Below are positions 6,237 through 7,334 of a DNA stretch of 7,334 nt, piece after piece. A program made the translations under genes and the position numbers. Position 1 is the first letter of the stretch. Each line of letters begins with the position of its first letter. The stretch is from Bacilli bacterium (GTDB lineage Bacteria > Bacillota_I > Bacilli_A > ML615J-28 > CAG-698). The stretch is taken from the NCBI GenBank assembly GCA_016282055.1, contig JAEEJT010000168.1, positions 1-7,334 on the forward strand. Reading direction: 5' to 3'. The notes below the pieces were generated by a model. That model searched no databases. It worked only from the letters and a program-made list of their open reading frames with translations, and was not told the DNA's origin.

Positions 6237-7334
6237 ATGGAAAATAATAAAAAAAGAGTTGTTGTTGGGTTAAGTGGTGGAGTTGATAGTGCTGTTTCTG
6301 TTATTCTATTAAAAGAAGCAGGATACGAAGTTGAAGGTATGTTCATGCGTAATTGGGATTCATCTATTAATAATGATGTTTTAGGTAATCCTCATACTAT
6401 GGATGATGTTTGCCCTCAAGAGAAAGATTACATGGATGCCTTACAAACAGCAAATGAACTTGGTATAAAACTTCATAGAATTGATTTTGTTAGTGAATAT
6501 TGGGATCATGTATTTAGTTATTTTTTAAGTGAATATAAGAAGTTTAGAACTCCTAATCCTGATATTTTATGTAATAAAGAAATTAAGTTTAAATGTTTTT
6601 TAGATAAAGCAATGGAAATGGGATTTGATTATATTGCTATGGGACATTATGCTCGTATTAATCATAATCCACTTGAGGTTTATAAAGGGGTTGATAGTAA
6701 TAAAGATCAAACATACTTTTTAAGTCAACTTTCTTTAAAACAACTTGAAAAAGCATTATTTCCAATTGGTCATTTAACAAAACCAGAGGTTAGAAAAATA
6801 GCCCTTGAACATAATTTAACAATTGCAAAGAAAAAGGATTCAACTGGAGTTTGTTTTATTGGTGAAAGAAACTTTAAAAAGTTTTTAGAAAACTATTTAC
6901 CTGCTCAACCTGGAAATATGGAAACTATGGATGGAACAGTTGTTGGTAAGCATGATGGATTAATGTATTATACAATTGGTCAACGTCATGGTCTTGGTTT
7001 AGGTGGAGAAGGAGATCCTTGGTTTGTTATTGGAAAAGATATAAATCGTAATGTTTTACTTGTTGAAAGAAATAGTGATCCTAAGTATTTATATTCGAAT
7101 AAATGTATTTGTTCTGGTATTAACTGGATTGCATCTAAACTTGAATTAGGAAAAGTATATGAAATGCAAGTAAAATTAAGATATAGAAGTAAAGATATTC
7201 CTTGTACAATTAAACTTATAGATTTAGATACACTAGAAGTAAATTATCCATGTATGTTTAAATCAGTAACTCCTGGTCAAGCTGCTGTATTCTATCTTGG
7301 TGATAGAATGATGGGTGGAGCTACTATTGATGAA
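6237..7334 (+). CDS. mnmA: MnmA, tRNA-specific 2-thiouridylase (C-terminus cut by window end)
   Basis: MnmA activates uridine 34 with ATP and inserts sulfur to make 2-thiouridine in the wobble position of tRNA-Lys, tRNA-Glu and tRNA-Gln. The visible 366 residues start with the PP-loop motif SGGVDS (13-18). They include the first catalytic cysteine in NPDILCNKEIKF (Cys112), MGHYAR, KDQTYFLSQL, the second catalytic cysteine in STGVCFIGER (Cys206) and TIGQRHGLGLGG (246-257), and end in the C-terminal beta-barrel with GGATIDE. The protein is about 370 residues in Bacillus, so only a few codons and the stop should be missing. The segment NWDSSINNDVLGNP plus CPQEKDY after the PP-loop is the longer form I associate with low-GC Firmicutes and Mollicutes. 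No cysteine desulfurase gene, the usual sulfur donor partner, is in view. It is the fourth gene of the walJ operon. Confidence 0.97.
   Translation, partial: MENNKKRVVVGLSGGVDSAVSVILLKEAGYEVEGMFMRNWDSSINNDVLGNPHTMDDVCPQEKDYMDALQTANELGIKLHRIDFVSEYWDHVFSYFLSEYKKFRTPNPDILCNKEIKFKCFLDKAMEMGFDYIAMGHYARINHNPLEVYKGVDSNKDQTYFLSQLSLKQLEKALFPIGHLTKPEVRKIALEHNLTIAKKKDSTGVCFIGERNFKKFLENYLPAQPGNMETMDGTVVGKHDGLMYYTIGQRHGLGLGGEGDPWFVIGKDINRNVLLVERNSDPKYLYSNKCICSGINWIASKLELGKVYEMQVKLRYRSKDIPCTIKLIDLDTLEVNYPCMFKSVTPGQAAVFYLGDRMMGGATIDE

Overview
The window is very AT-rich and codes on the plus strand only. It reads as part of a chromosome from a low-GC member of the Firmicutes/Bacilli, probably an uncultured host-associated lineage close to the Mollicutes branch (for example RF39-like or Erysipelotrichia-like Bacilli). 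This rests on the base composition, strong Shine-Dalgarno sites, a Gram-positive-type lipoprotein, and RlmH, UvrB and MnmA sequences of Firmicutes type. The standard bacterial code (table 11) fits. UGA is used as a stop for two conserved genes, and tryptophan is written UGG throughout, so this is not a UGA=Trp mycoplasma.

Layout. (1) Positions 1-342 hold the 3' end of an unrecognised gene. (2) Its stop codon overlaps the ribosome binding site of an 853-residue lipoprotein (354-2915). That protein looks like an enlarged, two-module PrsA/SurA-type extracytoplasmic foldase: the second module keeps a parvulin-like HLLV...GYH signature and the first appears degenerate. (3) A strong intrinsic terminator (2922-2957) closes this unit. 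(4) A sigma-A-type promoter (TTGTAA, 17 nt, TATAAT) then starts a tight four-gene operon: a WalJ/YycJ metallo-beta-lactamase-fold protein, RlmH (23S rRNA pseudouridine-1915 methyltransferase), UvrB (nucleotide excision repair) and MnmA (tRNA 2-thiouridylase). MnmA is cut by the window end close to its expected C-terminus. Within the operon the junctions are a 4-bp ATGA overlap, an 11-nt gap and a 4-nt gap.

How the genes fit together. The operon groups genome and RNA maintenance functions: a probable nuclease-like MBL protein, rRNA and tRNA modification, and DNA repair. The walJ-rlmH pairing recalls the Bacillus wal region, where walJ, htrA and rlmH lie close together, but here htrA is absent and the two genes overlap. 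I see no mobile element, CRISPR array, RNA gene or riboswitch. Most of the window is ordinary core genome; the least ordinary item is the large two-module lipoprotein.
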